Part shown: positions 8,716-16,962 of the stretch, in pieces
Layout of the letters: each line of letters opens with the position of its first letter
Numbering within the stretch: the stretch's first letter is position 1
Source: Pseudobutyrivibrio sp.
Lineage (GTDB): Bacteria; Bacillota; Clostridia; Lachnospirales; Lachnospiraceae
Length of the DNA: 46,431 nt
Direction of reading: 5' to 3'
NCBI GenBank assembly: GCA_024684955.1
Contig: JAIKWH010000047.1
Span: 1 to 46,431, forward strand
Notes under the pieces: model-generated
Told to the model about the DNA's origin: nothing
The model's input: the letters and a program-made list of their open reading frames with translations, nothing else
Databases searched by the model: none
Made by a program: the position numbers and the translations under genes

Positions 8716-8731
8716 ATGGCTTTCCGATAAA
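8704..8731 (+). promoter_or_regulatory. sigma-28 (SigD/FliA) promoter of flgM operon
   Basis: TAAG (8704-8707), 16 bases, then CCGATAAA (8724-8731) fits the flagellar consensus TAAA-N15-GCCGATAA closely. The predicted leader is about 70 bases. It contains a GATGT/ACATC pairing (about 8737-8760) and the strong ribosome site GGGAGGAAAGGAG. Confidence 0.78.
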
Positions 8732-8806
8732 GTAGATGTAAAGAAAAATTGTAGACATCGAGTGTTGCTTATATAGATCACACAAAGGGAGGAAAGGAGT
8801 GTAGTT

Positions 8807-9085
8807 ATGCGTATAGAGGCTTACAATCAGGTAGCACAGCTATATCAGTCATCAAGTACAAAAAATGTATCTCAGACTGGCAAAACAAACTCTATGGGAC
8901 GTGATCAGGTTCAGATTTCGTCTACAGGCAAGGACTATCAGGTAGCAAAGAAAGCCGTTGCTGAAAGCACAGACGTAAGAGAGGACCTTGTAGCAGATCT
9001 CAAGGAGCGAATCAAATCTGGTACTTACGAAGTAAGTGCAGATGATTTTGCAGCAAAGTTATTGGCTAATACAACTATACTTTAG
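8807..9085 (+). CDS. flgM: anti-sigma-28 factor FlgM
   Basis: This 92-residue cytoplasmic protein holds the flagellar sigma factor inactive until the hook is complete and FlgM is exported. The N-terminus is polar and disordered (Ser/Gln/Thr rich). The family core is present: DQVQISSTGKDYQVAKKAV, followed by REDLVADLKERIKSGTYEV and the terminal helix ADDFAAKLL. Because it is transcribed from its own sigma-28-type promoter it forms a feedback loop. It is the first gene of the late flagellar operon, the same position as in Bacillus (flgM-flgN-flgK-flgL). Confidence 0.93.
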   Translation: MRIEAYNQVAQLYQSSSTKNVSQTGKTNSMGRDQVQISSTGKDYQVAKKAVAESTDVREDLVADLKERIKSGTYEVSADDFAAKLLANTTIL

Positions 9086-9153
9086 TATAGCCTTTAGCCC
9101 TAGCCCGGCTAAAACTTTGGGCTTTGAAACAAGAGATACGAGAGGGATAAAGC

Positions 9154-9666
9154 GTGGCCAGTTTAATGGAAGAATTGCTCCAGGCTATGGATGGTGAAAC
9201 GGAGCAGTATGAAAAGTTAATTAGTCTGAATGGACCAAAGAAGGATTCTATAATCCATCAGAAGCTTGACATACTGGAGTCAATTACCGTTCAGGAGCAG
9301 GCTATTGCTGACTCCTTACTTGAGTTAGAAAAAAGACGTACCCATATTTTGGGCTCAATTGCTTCAGTTATGGGACACGATGGCCAGCAGATTACCGTAT
9401 CATGGATGATCGATAATCTTGCTAACCAACCAGTGGAACAGAAAAAACTAATAGATGCCAAGGGTAGACTTAGAGATGCTGCAGACAAGATGCAGACCCT
9501 CAATACTCAGACCCAAAACCTCCTTAGGCAGGCTTTGGAGATGGTGGAGTTTGACATTACACTCTTAAAGAGTGCAAAGCAGGCACCACAGACATCTAAT
9601 TATGGTCGCAATGCTGTTACCACAGGTGAATTACTTGGAAATTCAGGATTTGATGCAAAACAGTAG
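9154..9666 (+). CDS. flgN: flagellar export chaperone FlgN
   Basis: A 170-residue helical protein, predicted to escort the hook-filament junction proteins FlgK and FlgL to the export gate. The long amphipathic helices (LDILESITVQEQAIADSLLELEKRR; DAADKMQTLNTQTQNLLRQALEMVEFDI) match the FlgN coiled-coil plan, and the disordered tail is usual. The start is GTG with GAGAGGG eight bases upstream. An AGCCC/GGGCT hairpin with an inner TAGC/GCTA stem lies between flgM and this gene (about 9096-9123). It lacks a T-run and is not a clear terminator. The immediate downstream flgK supports the call. Confidence 0.87.
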   Translation: MASLMEELLQAMDGETEQYEKLISLNGPKKDSIIHQKLDILESITVQEQAIADSLLELEKRRTHILGSIASVMGHDGQQITVSWMIDNLANQPVEQKKLIDAKGRLRDAADKMQTLNTQTQNLLRQALEMVEFDITLLKSAKQAPQTSNYGRNAVTTGELLGNSGFDAKQ

Positions 9667-9759
9667 AAAATACTACCAGCACTAATCTAACAAATGGGCT
9701 CCATCGCAAGGAGGCGTGAGCGGGCTTCAACCTTTATCTACAGCAAGGAGAAGTTTGTC

Positions 9760-11718
9760 ATGGCTAATAGTTTTGGAAGCTTATATGTTGGAGCGTCTGG
9801 TATTCAGTCGGCATCAAATGGTTTAAATACAACAGCAAACAACCTGTCCAATGTCAATACCGAAGGGTATGTGCGTGAGCAGGTTATTTATGCTGATAGA
9901 GATTATATTAAATTTGGAAATGCTGCAGTCAGTAGCCAGTACGCTGGCCTTGGCGTGCAGATTGGTACAATCGTCCACGCTCGCGATGTCTTTTTAGACA
10001 AGGCTTATCGCACAGAGAATGGGCGATATTCTTTTTATAGCGCTAGTTCAGAGGCAGTTCAGGAGGTTTACACCCACTTGCAGGAGTCTGATGGAGAGGC
10101 TTTCAAAAATGCAATCGCCGACTTGGAGGAAGCATTTGAGGAGTTTGCCAAAGACCCTTCAGACACCGTAAATCAAAACCTGATTTTGCAGAAGTCTAGC
10201 CTTTTCTTAAGCCGTGCTTCAGCAGTGCAGCAGGGTTTGGAAGACTATCAGTCTATAATCAATTCCAAAATCAGAGAAGACATTAACAGAATAAACGAAA
10301 TCGGCAACAAGATAGTTGACCTAAACAAGCGCATCCAGACTATTGAGGCGGCAAAGGTTGAAAAGGCCATGGACCTGAGAGACCAAAGAGACCTCCTTTT
10401 AGATGAGCTGTCAGGTCTTGTTTCCATCTCCTATGAGGAGGACCCACGGTCGGTTGTCAGCATTCAGATAGAGGGTGTGGAGTTTGTAGACGAGATTAAC
10501 TGCAATGAGATTGGGGTTTCTACAGACCTGCTCACTGGATTCGTTCATCCATATTGGATTCACCTTTCCAATTTGGACGACGAGGATGACCCACATTACT
10601 ATCCGGTTTTCAATCTTGAAAATATTGCTGCTGATAAGAATACAGATATTGGAGAGGTAAAAGCCCTTCTTCTTGCCAGAGGAGACGAGTGGGCAGACTA
10701 TACCGACTTTTACAATGAGGATGGCACCAGTGTTCTTACGGCAGATGAATATAACGATGGAATTTCAAATTCCGTAATGATGAACACAGAGGCGGAACTG
10801 GACACCTTGGTCCATAGGATAATGACAGATATAAACAACCTCTTTAGTCCACTGTTAAGTGTGGCAGAGGCAAGCACAGACGAGCCTGTTACTATCACCT
10901 ATATGAATGGTCAGACCCAGGTTTCATCTGATGTTACAGCAATGTCATACACATATTATAGGGACATCATGGACGAGAATGGCATCGCTAGATCAGCTAC
11001 AGTCAATGTGACTACAAACGGAGACGGCACAGCCACAAAGACCACCACATATACGGACGAGAATGGCCTTGTACAAACCTATTCAGTAAATACAGATGCG
11101 GAATTTAGGATTTTGGATTTGGCAAATTCATCGGTAGGTACTGACGGAGAGTTGCCACCTCGAGAATTGTTTGTTAGAAACGGCAGTGACAGATACAACC
11201 TGACTACCGTGACCTTTACAGACACAGATGGCAATGAGAATACAGCCCAGATATATGTCTACATCGAGGAGGACAAGGATGATTCAACCACCCTGTATTC
11301 CCTTAAAACAAGTCATGTAAATGAGGACTTGCAAAAGCAGGAAGCCTTTATTCCTCACAGGATGTTTGCTGACCAGGAGGAAATAAATTATTCCATGGGT
11401 CAGGCGCTCAGCGCTCTCTGGAATGACAGCCAGTTTAATTTAAATCCAAGCGACACAACCCCTTGTGGATTTAATGGATTCTATACCAAGTGGATTGGCG
11501 AGGTTGGTAATACAGGTAGCGTGTATGCTACAACAGAGGCTTCCCTCCAGGGAACCAAAGAAGAAATCGAATCCAGCCGTCAGGGGGTCATTGGTGTTTC
11601 TTCTGACGAAGAATTATCTTCTATTATTAAATATCAGTCAGCATACAATGCTAGCAGCCGATATATAAACGTAATTAATGAAATGATAGAGCATTTGCTC
11701 AACAGCCTAGGAGGCTGA
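9760..11718 (+). CDS. flgK: flagellar hook-associated protein 1 FlgK (first copy)
   Basis: A 652-residue protein that joins hook and filament outside the cell. The N-terminal D0 rod motif is SASNGLNTTANNLSNVNTEGY and the C-terminal rod is IIKYQSAYNASSRYINVINEMI, both standard for FlgK. The central region (about 230-560) is acidic and variable. An upstream ATG at 9694 is in frame but has no ribosome site; the ATG at 9760 has AAGGAG nine bases upstream. A second AAGGAGG at 9709-9715 lies too close to a GTG to start anything useful. A second FlgK gene follows after 16 bases. Confidence 0.93.
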   Translation: MANSFGSLYVGASGIQSASNGLNTTANNLSNVNTEGYVREQVIYADRDYIKFGNAAVSSQYAGLGVQIGTIVHARDVFLDKAYRTENGRYSFYSASSEAVQEVYTHLQESDGEAFKNAIADLEEAFEEFAKDPSDTVNQNLILQKSSLFLSRASAVQQGLEDYQSIINSKIREDINRINEIGNKIVDLNKRIQTIEAAKVEKAMDLRDQRDLLLDELSGLVSISYEEDPRSVVSIQIEGVEFVDEINCNEIGVSTDLLTGFVHPYWIHLSNLDDEDDPHYYPVFNLENIAADKNTDIGEVKALLLARGDEWADYTDFYNEDGTSVLTADEYNDGISNSVMMNTEAELDTLVHRIMTDINNLFSPLLSVAEASTDEPVTITYMNGQTQVSSDVTAMSYTYYRDIMDENGIARSATVNVTTNGDGTATKTTTYTDENGLVQTYSVNTDAEFRILDLANSSVGTDGELPPRELFVRNGSDRYNLTTVTFTDTDGNENTAQIYVYIEEDKDDSTTLYSLKTSHVNEDLQKQEAFIPHRMFADQEEINYSMGQALSALWNDSQFNLNPSDTTPCGFNGFYTKWIGEVGNTGSVYATTEASLQGTKEEIESSRQGVIGVSSDEELSSIIKYQSAYNASSRYINVINEMIEHLLNSLGG

Positions 11719-11734
11719 TAAAGAGGTATAGCCT

Positions 11735-13720
11735 ATGTCATCAACATTTTTTGGACTTACAATTGCAGGGTCAGGGTTAAATGCATCCCAGGCTCAAATC
11801 AATACAACTGCAAACAATATTTCCAACGTAAACACAACAGGATACAGCAAGCAGGTTGTTAATACTGTGGCATCCTCTGCCCTCCGTTGCTACCAAAATT
11901 ATGGTACAACAGGCACAGGTGTGGAGGCTACATCTGTCACCCAGCGCAGGGACCTTTATTACGACGAGAAATATTGGAATAACGAGTCCAATCTGGGATT
12001 CTTTGAAAAGAAGCAGTACTACATGAACCAGATTGAGAGTTATTATTCAGAGACCACATCCAGCACAGGATTCTCCACAATCTATGCCAAGATGTTTAAC
12101 TCTCTGTCTTCGATGCAGGGAAATGCTGGGGACAACACTGTTAGAAAGCAGTTTATTTCCAATGCCAAGGAACTCACAGAGTACTTTAACCAGTTATCCA
12201 CAAAACTGACAGAACTCCAGTCATCTATCAACGATGAAGTAAAGACTGCTGTGGATGATATCAATGCCATTGCAGAAAAGATAGCAATCTTAAACAAGCA
12301 AATTAACACCATAGAGCAGGGCGGTGCCACAGCTAATGAGCTGAGAGACCAGAGAGCCCTTCTGGTAGATGAATTGAGCAAGATTGTAAATGTAGATGTC
12401 AAGGAAGTAGATGTATCTGATCCTAATAACAACAACATCGATACCGGCGCCACATATTACACCGTATATGCCAACGGACAGATGTTGGTTGATACATATG
12501 AATTCAACACATTAAAGGTTGTGTCCAGAGCAAATAACGAGACCTACAACCAGTGCGATATAGAGGGTCTGTACGAGATCGTATGGTCAAAAGATGGGGA
12601 CAGATTTAATGCAACTCCATCCACAGGCGGTGGTGAGTTAAAGGCCATGCTTGAGGTTAGAGATGGCAATAATAAGGAAAATTTGCATGCCTATGTATCT
12701 GCAGCAAAGACTGAACATGACGTGCCAGTAGTGGACGAAGAGGGCAGGGCAGTATATGACGAAAATGGTGTCCAGTTAACGGAGGATGTATCCACTGTAG
12801 AACTTTCTGGACTTAGCATTCCTGTCAACGAACTCAATATGCCTCTCACAGGTACAATCTGGTGCAACAATATCCAGTACACATACAAGGACTTTAATTT
12901 TGACACAGTTACAGACGCAAATGGCAACGTGACCGTCAGTCAGATTACCTTTACCCTTTCAGAGGGCATCACTGATATAGCAGCATCCAATTTGGTTGGG
13001 CGAGAATTGCAGATAGGTAATGAAGTTGATTTTATGGGTATACCATATTATCAGAACCAGATGAATTTGTTCTTGAGAAATTTCTGCGAGGCTTTTAATA
13101 CAATTCAGCAGAGTGGTGTTACCTTATCTGGGGATGAAATGGGAGCATTCTTTGTGGCCCAGGACCCAACCAATTCTCTCAAGGAATTGGATATGACTAC
13201 CAGTCTGCGCACTCCAAAGATGGAGAATGACCAGGTGGTAACGGACGAAAAAGGCAACATTGTATACGAGGGTCTGGAAGATATTGAATACGACAATACA
13301 TACTTTAGACTGACAGCCGGCAATGTAAAAATTGCTGACAAGTCCCAGAGAGATTCTTCTATATTTGCCACTACCACTGCTGAAAACTATTCGTCAGGTG
13401 TAGACGCTGCAGACCTTATAGTGGAAATGCAAAGTTTGCAGAGCGAGGAAGAACTTTTTAGAGGCGGCGGAGGAGATGCCTTCCTCCAGTGTATCTATGC
13501 AGACGTGACTGTAGACACCCAGGAGTGCTCTATTTTTACCACAAACTTTACAAACATCCAGGCATCCATCTCCCAGCAGCGCATGTCCATCTCAGGAGTT
13601 GATGAGGATGAGGAGGCTTTGGATTTGATAAAGTTTCAGAATGCGTACAATCTGGCTTCTAAATGTATTTCAGTTTTTTCCGAAATATATGATAGGTTAA
13701 TCCTGGAGACGGGCGTGTAG
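11735..13720 (+). CDS. flagellar hook-associated protein 1 FlgK (second, divergent copy)
   Basis: A 661-residue FlgK homologue in tandem with the first. The N-terminal signature is NASQAQINTTANNISNVNTTGYSKQ and the C-terminal rod is IKFQNAYNLASKCISVFSEI. The middle differs strongly from the first copy, so this is an old duplication rather than a recent one. Both ends needed for D0 packing are intact, so both proteins may be assembled. They could form mixed or successive junction rings, or one could replace the other. AGAGG precedes the ATG. Its stop codon overlaps the first base of the hairpin array that follows. Confidence 0.92.
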   Translation: MSSTFFGLTIAGSGLNASQAQINTTANNISNVNTTGYSKQVVNTVASSALRCYQNYGTTGTGVEATSVTQRRDLYYDEKYWNNESNLGFFEKKQYYMNQIESYYSETTSSTGFSTIYAKMFNSLSSMQGNAGDNTVRKQFISNAKELTEYFNQLSTKLTELQSSINDEVKTAVDDINAIAEKIAILNKQINTIEQGGATANELRDQRALLVDELSKIVNVDVKEVDVSDPNNNNIDTGATYYTVYANGQMLVDTYEFNTLKVVSRANNETYNQCDIEGLYEIVWSKDGDRFNATPSTGGGELKAMLEVRDGNNKENLHAYVSAAKTEHDVPVVDEEGRAVYDENGVQLTEDVSTVELSGLSIPVNELNMPLTGTIWCNNIQYTYKDFNFDTVTDANGNVTVSQITFTLSEGITDIAASNLVGRELQIGNEVDFMGIPYYQNQMNLFLRNFCEAFNTIQQSGVTLSGDEMGAFFVAQDPTNSLKELDMTTSLRTPKMENDQVVTDEKGNIVYEGLEDIEYDNTYFRLTAGNVKIADKSQRDSSIFATTTAENYSSGVDAADLIVEMQSLQSEEELFRGGGGDAFLQCIYADVTVDTQECSIFTTNFTNIQASISQQRMSISGVDEDEEALDLIKFQNAYNLASKCISVFSEIYDRLILETGV

Positions 13721-13898
13721 ATGATTGTTTTTCATCAGAAAAACAATCATCGAATCTGACCAACTTTTTCATTCTATGGAAAAGTTGTCCTGCAAAGCAG
13801 GATTCTTGCCGACAATTCCATTGTTTGGCGGCAAGAAGTCTATTGTATCTGACCAATTTTTTCATAAAAAAGAGGTCTTTTATACCTGATTGGAGGTA
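13720..13898 (+). ncRNA. structured RNA candidate between flgK2 and flgL
   Basis: Four hairpins stand in a row. H1 (13720-13751) is a perfect 13-bp stem with a six-base loop. H2 (13761-13787) is CAACTTTTTC with GGAAAAGTTG. H3 (13788-13802) is TCCTGC-AAA-GCAGGA. H4 (13803-13837) is TTCTTGCCG with CGGCAAGAA and an inner ACAAT/ATTGT. A 19-base direct repeat beginning ATCTGACCAA occurs at 13754-13772 and 13847-13865 with one difference. Both copies can pair with the GGAAAAGTTG arm, giving two exclusive folds. A final TACCT/AGGTA hairpin (13883-13898) covers part of the flgL ribosome site. None of the stems ends in a T-run. Confidence 0.55.
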
Positions 13899-13904
13899 AT
13901 ACTT

Positions 13905-15644
13905 ATGCGAGTTACTAACAAAATGATTATGAATAATGCAGCCTCAAACATTAATACCACCAAAGAGGTTGTTAATAAAAGAAACAAACAGATGACAACC
14001 CAAAAGAGGATTGATGTGCCATCGGATGATCCTGTTATTGCAGTCAGATCTCTGAGACTTTCCACAACCCTCTCTCAGGTTACCCAATATTATGGCAAGA
14101 ATATTCCTGATGCCAATTCATGGCTGGATGTAACAGAGACAGCCCTGATTAATATGAGAGATATTATGGCTGACTGCAAGACTCTGGCCACAACAGGTGC
14201 TCAGGATACATATAATGAAGAGGACAGAAGTACTCTTATCACCCAGTTGGAATCCCTCCAAAAGCAGATATTTGCAGAGGGCAATTCTGATTATGCTGGA
14301 CGTACAGTTTTCACAGGATACAGGACAAACAGCAACCTCACCTTTACAGAGGATGAGGCCAATACAAAGTATCGTATTGACCAGTGCATTAATATTTCTG
14401 ATGCCCTGGAGGAATACAGATATTACAGTGGCAGCGTGACAGTTCCTACCACATTGGATGAGGTAGCAGACACAGACGCCATTTCTGATATTTCAGAAAC
14501 AGACCTTTACAGGGTCCGCCTGGCCTATGATTCAATCGATTCAATCAATTCCATCATGGTGCGCACCAATGAAAAATATAATGAGACATCAGGCCTCAGC
14601 GAAAGCGACACCATTGGTACATTTGATTTTACAAATGACACAAGAGCATTCTCCTATACCAACGATCCTGACAATGGTACCACTGCAGCCCTGTCAGGCA
14701 TGGCAGATAAGGCAGACGGCACCTCCTATGATGGGGACTATACAATCACAGTCTTTGAGTCAGAGGAAGAATGGCGGGACCACATGACAGACAGTGTAAA
14801 GAATGTTACAGGCAACGAGATTTATATAATTCGCGATATCGGCCAGATGGTATTCTCGGCAGAGGTTTCAGAGGCCTTTAGGAATTCTAATGTTACCCTG
14901 GAAATCCAGTATGACAAGACTGGATTTGCAGAGGGAGAACTGAGACCAGAGTATTATTATAACTGTGAGAAGATTGCAGTTACAGATCCTGCCGACACCT
15001 CAGTGGCATGGAATGATGATGAGACACAGAGCAAGACTATTGTCTATGACAAGTTTGCCAAGGTGCAGAATCAGTCCGGGGATACTGTTACAGGTAACAC
15101 TATAAATTATGATATCCAGTACACAGTGTCAGCAAACCAGACTATTAATATCAATACAGAGGCCAGCACAGTATTTGATTCTTCTATCCAAAGGGATATG
15201 ACAGAGATGATTACAGCCGTGCAGTGGACAATTGATGCTCACAAAAAATATGACAGAATCCAGAGCATGATGTCTGAGGGACAGTATGATGATGAGGAGA
15301 CTCAGAACTATCTCAAGGAGTGGTTGGCTGCAGCAAAGAAGGAGTGTGACTTCTTCGAAGACAATATGCAGAAACTTTTCTCTACAGAACTAGGCAAAAT
15401 CGACGAGTATTATGATACAATAAGTGTTAGGATTACTGATTTGGGTTGTAAGGTTGATTCTTTGAATTTGACAAAGACCCGTGTCGGAGACCAGCAGGAA
15501 ACTGTTCAGGAGCTCCAGTCTAAAAATGATGACGTAGAATTATCCCAGATTATCATTGATTACACGGCAGCCTACACTGCATATCAGGCATCGCTTACTG
15601 CGGCAAGCAAACTGGGACAGTCTACACTGCTTAATTACCTGTAG
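13905..15644 (+). CDS. flgL: flagellar hook-associated protein 3 FlgL (long form)
   Basis: The second hook-filament junction protein. The N-terminal block MRVTNKMIMNNAASNINTTK and the RIDVPSDDPVIAVRSLRL segment are typical of FlgL. The C-terminal rod (DVELSQIIIDYTAAYTAYQAS) matches the flagellin/FlgL D0 helix. At 579 residues it is nearly twice the common size (about 300), with the extra length in the exposed middle (about 150-450). The ATG at 13905 is preferred over a TTG at 13890 because GGAGG is at 13892-13896. It is separated from flgK2 by the unusual RNA array, so its expression may be set independently of flgK. Confidence 0.9.
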   Translation: MRVTNKMIMNNAASNINTTKEVVNKRNKQMTTQKRIDVPSDDPVIAVRSLRLSTTLSQVTQYYGKNIPDANSWLDVTETALINMRDIMADCKTLATTGAQDTYNEEDRSTLITQLESLQKQIFAEGNSDYAGRTVFTGYRTNSNLTFTEDEANTKYRIDQCINISDALEEYRYYSGSVTVPTTLDEVADTDAISDISETDLYRVRLAYDSIDSINSIMVRTNEKYNETSGLSESDTIGTFDFTNDTRAFSYTNDPDNGTTAALSGMADKADGTSYDGDYTITVFESEEEWRDHMTDSVKNVTGNEIYIIRDIGQMVFSAEVSEAFRNSNVTLEIQYDKTGFAEGELRPEYYYNCEKIAVTDPADTSVAWNDDETQSKTIVYDKFAKVQNQSGDTVTGNTINYDIQYTVSANQTININTEASTVFDSSIQRDMTEMITAVQWTIDAHKKYDRIQSMMSEGQYDDEETQNYLKEWLAAAKKECDFFEDNMQKLFSTELGKIDEYYDTISVRITDLGCKVDSLNLTKTRVGDQQETVQELQSKNDDVELSQIIIDYTAAYTAYQASLTAASKLGQSTLLNYL

Positions 15645-15695
15645 AGCCAGGTGGCGGCCCAGCGACACAATTAAAATAACAAAGGAGAAGGGATA

Positions 15696-16139
15696 ATGCG
15701 CGTAAAGACCAGGCTATTCGGCGAAATTGAGATTGCTGATGACAAAATCATAAGTTTGGTTCATGGACTCATCGGCTTTCCGGACATGAAAAGATACACA
15801 TTAATTTTTGACGAGGAAAAGAAGGCGAGGGGTAACATAATGTGGCTCCAGTCTCTTGATGAGACTGACTTTGCAATGCCAGTTATGATGCCACAGGTTG
15901 TAAAGCCTGACTATGCTCCAGAAATCAACGAGGGATCATTAGAGCCTCTTGGTAATCTGCAGCCAGACAATACTTACATCCTTGTCACAGTTAGAGTACC
16001 TAAAAACCTTGATGAGGCTTCGGTTAATTTAAAGGCCCCAATCATTATAAACACAGATAACAACATTGGTGATCAAATCATCATCGAGGGCAACGAGCCA
16101 GTCCGTTATCTTATTAAGAGAAAGGATGGTGAGGTCTGA
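15696..16139 (+). CDS. fliW: flagellar assembly factor FliW (CsrA antagonist)
   Basis: A 147-residue small beta-rich protein. In Bacillus, FliW binds either flagellin or CsrA; when flagellin is exported, free FliW sequesters CsrA and relieves repression of flagellin translation. Family features are FGEIEI at the N-terminus, GLIGFPDMKRYTLI, and a closing segment with NLKAPIIINTDN. AAAGGAG precedes the ATG. The stop codon overlaps the csrA start (TGATG), so the two proteins are translationally coupled. Confidence 0.93.
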   Translation: MRVKTRLFGEIEIADDKIISLVHGLIGFPDMKRYTLIFDEEKKARGNIMWLQSLDETDFAMPVMMPQVVKPDYAPEINEGSLEPLGNLQPDNTYILVTVRVPKNLDEASVNLKAPIIINTDNNIGDQIIIEGNEPVRYLIKRKDGEV

Positions 16140-16354
16140 TGTTGGCATTAACAAGAAAAACCGGCGACGCTATCATGATCAACAACAACATCGAGATTAC
16201 AGTCCTTGAGGTTCGCGGTGATCAGGTAAAGATTGGTATTTCTGCACCAAAGGAAGTATCCATCTATCGTAAAGAAGTATACTTAGAGATTCAAAAGGAG
16301 AACCAGGAGGCCCTTTCTATGGACGATCTGGAGGCATTAAAAAATCTTCTTTAA
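16139..16354 (+). CDS. csrA: carbon storage/translation regulator CsrA
   Basis: This RNA-binding protein (71 residues) represses translation by binding GGA in hairpin loops. The RNA-binding residues are seen: L4 and R6 in MLALTRKTGD, and R44 in VSIYRKEVY. N55, reported to matter for FliW contact in Bacillus, is also present, and the C-terminal extension is of the kind found in species with FliW. Its likely targets in this window are the leaders of fliC, flaG and the FliD-like gene, which carry hairpins with GGA in the loop. Confidence 0.96.
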   Translation: MLALTRKTGDAIMINNNIEITVLEVRGDQVKIGISAPKEVSIYRKEVYLEIQKENQEALSMDDLEALKNLL

Positions 16355-16398
16355 TCTCTACACAAATACAACAAAATAAAGTAGTAGTATTTTTCTTG

Positions 16399-16440
16399 AG
16401 GGAGTAGATTATTGGGGTCTACTCCCTTTCGTAAATTTTT
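16399..16440 (+). terminator. terminator after csrA
   Basis: GGGAGTAGA (16400-16408) pairs with TCTACTCCC (16418-16426), then TTTCGTAAATTTTT. It ends the flgM-to-csrA transcript. The T-rich tail runs into a further perfect inverted repeat, GTAAATTT-TTTT-AAATTTAC (16431-16450), just before the next promoter. Confidence 0.82.
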
Positions 16441-16452
16441 TTAAATTTACTA

Positions 16453-16479
16453 TAAAGTTTATTATTTTTCAGTCGATAT
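16453..16479 (+). promoter_or_regulatory. sigma-28 promoter of flaG-fliD-fliS
   Basis: TAAA (16453-16456), exactly 15 bases, then GTCGATAT (16472-16479). This is close to the flagellar consensus TAAA-N15-GCCGATAT. The predicted leader is about 55-60 bases and includes the CsrA-like site at 16514. Confidence 0.8.
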
Positions 16480-16513
16480 ACAAATTGAAAACTAATAATA
16501 TAAGACTTCGTAG

Positions 16514-16535
16514 GTACATGGATGTATATAGGAGG
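16514..16535 (+). promoter_or_regulatory. CsrA-binding hairpin at flaG ribosome site
   Basis: GTACATGGATGT (16514-16525) matches 11 of 12 positions of the CsrA selection consensus RUACARGGAUGU. It folds as TACA-TGGA-TGTA with GGA in a four-base loop. The ribosome site GGAGG follows at 16531-16535, itself a second GGA. Bound CsrA bridging the two would block initiation. Binding is inferred from sequence only. Confidence 0.6.
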
Positions 16536-16543
16536 TAAATAAG

Positions 16544-16957
16544 ATGAAAATCGGCGAAGTAAGTAGCACAATCAACAGCTACCAGGGACAAGGAAGTTCA
16601 GCAAAGACCGCGCCAACTCAATCTGTAAATTCTTCAGCAGAGACTAATCCACAACCAAAGGTTGTAGAGACAATTGATGCTGAGTTAAAGAATAAGAAAT
16701 CAGATGCCGAAGTTGAAGAGAAAAACACTAATGGTCAGATGACTCCATCCCTCAAGGATGCAGTTGAGAAAATCAATTCAGCAAATTCCAACGCTGAGGC
16801 TGTTTTTGGAATTCACGAAGGCACAAACCGTGTCACTATCAAAATGGTAGATAAGGAGACACACAAGGTAATCAAGGAATTTCCAGCAGACAAGACCTTA
16901 GACCTTATTGCAAAGGCATGGGAATTGGCTGGAATCATGGTAGATGAAAAGAGGTAA
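16544..16957 (+). CDS. flaG: FlaG-family flagellar protein
   Basis: A 137-residue protein of the FlaG family (YvyC in Bacillus), usually encoded beside fliD and linked to filament length or cap assembly. The first 85 residues are polar and probably disordered. The conserved C-terminal core is VFGIHEGTNRVTIKMVDKET, followed by HKVIKEFPADKTLDLIAKAWE. It is the first gene of the flaG-fliD-fliS operon, preceded by a sigma-28-type promoter and a CsrA-like hairpin. GGAGG lies eight bases before the ATG. The fliD start lies five bases after its stop. Confidence 0.92.
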   Translation: MKIGEVSSTINSYQGQGSSAKTAPTQSVNSSAETNPQPKVVETIDAELKNKKSDAEVEEKNTNGQMTPSLKDAVEKINSANSNAEAVFGIHEGTNRVTIKMVDKETHKVIKEFPADKTLDLIAKAWELAGIMVDEKR

Positions 16958-16962
16958 GCAAT

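Noticed and set aside
9694-9759. Upstream ATG as the start of flgK
   Set aside because: No ribosome site before it and 22 basic residues foreign to FlgK; AAGGAG precedes the ATG at 9760.
12082-12453. Long open frame on the minus strand inside flgK2
   Set aside because: A shadow of the coding frame; no ribosome site or protein family, and the plus-strand gene is certain. The same holds for similar antisense frames at 4024, 7219, 33387 and 36504.
13720-13751. First hairpin after flgK2 as a terminator
   Set aside because: It is followed by GAATCTGACC instead of T residues, and flgL needs read-through or another promoter that I cannot find.
13720-13904. CRISPR-like array because of the repeated ATCTGACCAA motif
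   Set aside because: Only two repeat copies, a spacing of 93 bases, and hairpins rather than unique spacers between them.
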